The notes under the pieces were generated by a model. That model saw only the letters and a list, made by a program, of their open reading frames with translations. It had not been told where the DNA came from and did not search any database. Both the position numbers and the translations under genes were made by a program. A stretch of DNA of 6,224 nt from Verrucomicrobiales bacterium (GTDB lineage: Bacteria; Verrucomicrobiota; Verrucomicrobiia; Verrucomicrobiales; SLCJ01), in contig SLCJ01000256.1 of assembly GCA_007125835.1 (NCBI GenBank), forward strand, positions 1 through 6,224, read 5' to 3'. Shown here in pieces: positions 5,416-6,224 of this stretch (the stretch's first letter is position 1; the number at the start of each line of letters is the position of its first letter).

Positions 5416-6224
5416 ATGAATCCAAAGATGCCACGACCCGTCACCCTTCTTCTCTGCCTGCCGCTCCTCGGCCTGACCGCCACCGCCTGCCGCGGCGAGG
5501 AAGAAACCGACCGCGCCACCCGGGCCCCCTTCCTCAATCAAATCCAAATCGACGAATCCGAGCCACTGCGCTCCGGACCCAACGCAGGCTACGCCCCCAT
5601 CGTCGAAAAAGTCACACCCAGCGTCGTCAGCGTGGCCTCCGCCCGCATGCTGCGCGGCTATGCCCGCGATTTCTGGACCGGACGCGTCTACCGCCAGGAA
5701 CGCTCCGAACCCCAAGGACTCGGATCAGGTGTCATTCTCACCCCAGATGGATACATCGTCACCAATCACCATGTGGTAGCCGGCGCCGACCAAATCATCG
5801 TCACCCTCAGAGACAGCCCCGTCGAACATCCCGCCCGCCTCCTCGGGGCCGACCCGGCCACCGACCTCGCCCTCCTCAAAATCGAGGCAGACGACCTGCC
5901 CGCCGCCACACTTGGCCGTAGCCAGGATCTGAAACAAGGCGACTTCGTGCTCGCCATCGGCTCTCCTTTCGGACTCGATCACACCGTCACATCCGGCATC
6001 GTCTCCGCACTCGGGCGCACCCGCCTCGGTATACTCAACCGCGGCCAAGGCTACGAAAACTTCATCCAAACCGATGCCGCCATCAACCCCGGCAACTCCG
6101 GCGGCGCGCTGATCGACAACCAAGGCCGCATCGTAGGCATCAACACTGCCATCTTCTCGCGCACCGGCGGCAGTGTGGGCATCGGCTTCGCCATTCCCTC
6201 CGAGATGGTCCTCGATGTCATACC
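5416..6224 (+). CDS. HtrA/DegP-type serine protease, probable lipoprotein (3' end outside window)
   Basis: The gene starts at ATG 5416 and is still open at the window edge (269 codons seen), so any PDZ domains lie beyond it. This family degrades or refolds misfolded proteins in the periplasm. The N-terminus (MNPKMPRP, then LLLCLPLLGL) is a signal sequence ending in TATAC, with C25 fitting a loose lipobox; membrane attachment by lipid is therefore likely. The trypsin-like domain begins near 59. The triad is complete: H119 in TNHHVV, D150 in TDLALLKI and S228 in GNSGGAL, with GSPFGL (182-187) and QTDAAINPG (218-226) as in active HtrA. AGGA at 5403-5406, 9 bases before the ATG, is the only clear SD in the window. 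Its position behind the M28-like membrane gene suggests co-transcription. DegP, DegQ and DegS cannot be separated without the C-terminus. Confidence 0.95.
   Translation, partial: MNPKMPRPVTLLLCLPLLGLTATACRGEEETDRATRAPFLNQIQIDESEPLRSGPNAGYAPIVEKVTPSVVSVASARMLRGYARDFWTGRVYRQERSEPQGLGSGVILTPDGYIVTNHHVVAGADQIIVTLRDSPVEHPARLLGADPATDLALLKIEADDLPAATLGRSQDLKQGDFVLAIGSPFGLDHTVTSGIVSALGRTRLGILNRGQGYENFIQTDAAINPGNSGGALIDNQGRIVGINTAIFSRTGGSVGIGFAIPSEMVLDVI

Noticed and set aside
4756..5715. Long minus-strand open frame opposite the M28-like and HtrA-type genes
   Set aside because: It is antisense to two recognisable coding regions and spans their intergenic gap. Its Gly/Ala/Val-rich composition is what the C-rich third codon positions of the real genes produce in the opposite frame.
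5725..6123. Minus-strand open frame opposite the protease domain
   Set aside because: It is antisense to the catalytic triad region, where the plus-strand frame is unmistakably HtrA-type.

Overview
The window is a GC-rich bacterial chromosome segment with housekeeping content. I see no phage, transposon, CRISPR or defence genes. The gene mix is a Rep/UvrD-type helicase, an A-type Fe-S carrier coupled to an HscB-like J-protein, a membrane-anchored coiled-coil protein, an M28-like membrane protein and a secreted HtrA-type protease. Together with near-absent Shine-Dalgarno (SD) sequences and C/G-rich third codon positions, this fits a Gram-negative lineage such as Verrucomicrobiota. That assignment is a low-confidence inference.

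Layout. Positions 1-89 hold the last 28 codons of an unidentified plus-strand gene, which converges on the minus-strand block across a short gap (90-212) containing a perfect 6-bp palindrome. The minus-strand block, read from 4135 down to 213, encodes four proteins: a membrane-anchored coiled-coil protein (4135-3476), a helicase lacking the UvrD/PcrA tail (3375-1354), an A-type Fe-S carrier (1207-821) and an HscB-like J-domain protein (821-213). The last two share one base of a TGATG junction and are probably translationally coupled.

Positions 4136-4497 form a 362-bp divergent intergenic region that is unusually structured. It has three same-orientation GGATCAA repeats, a perfect 8-bp hairpin, and three successive 6-bp inverted repeats leading into a sigma70-like promoter. 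That promoter would start transcription almost exactly at the GTG of the next gene.

The plus-strand block follows. First is a single-pass membrane protein that resembles an M28 zinc aminopeptidase but appears to have lost most metal ligands and the C-terminal part of the fold (4498-5322). After a 93-bp gap with another 6-10-6 inverted repeat comes an HtrA/DegP-type serine protease with an intact catalytic triad and a probable lipoprotein signal (5416 to the window edge, truncated by the window).

The strongest lead is the pairing of a likely inactive M28-like membrane protein with an envelope HtrA protease, driven from a dense, inverted-repeat-rich control region. This could be an envelope quality-control module, but that function is inference only.
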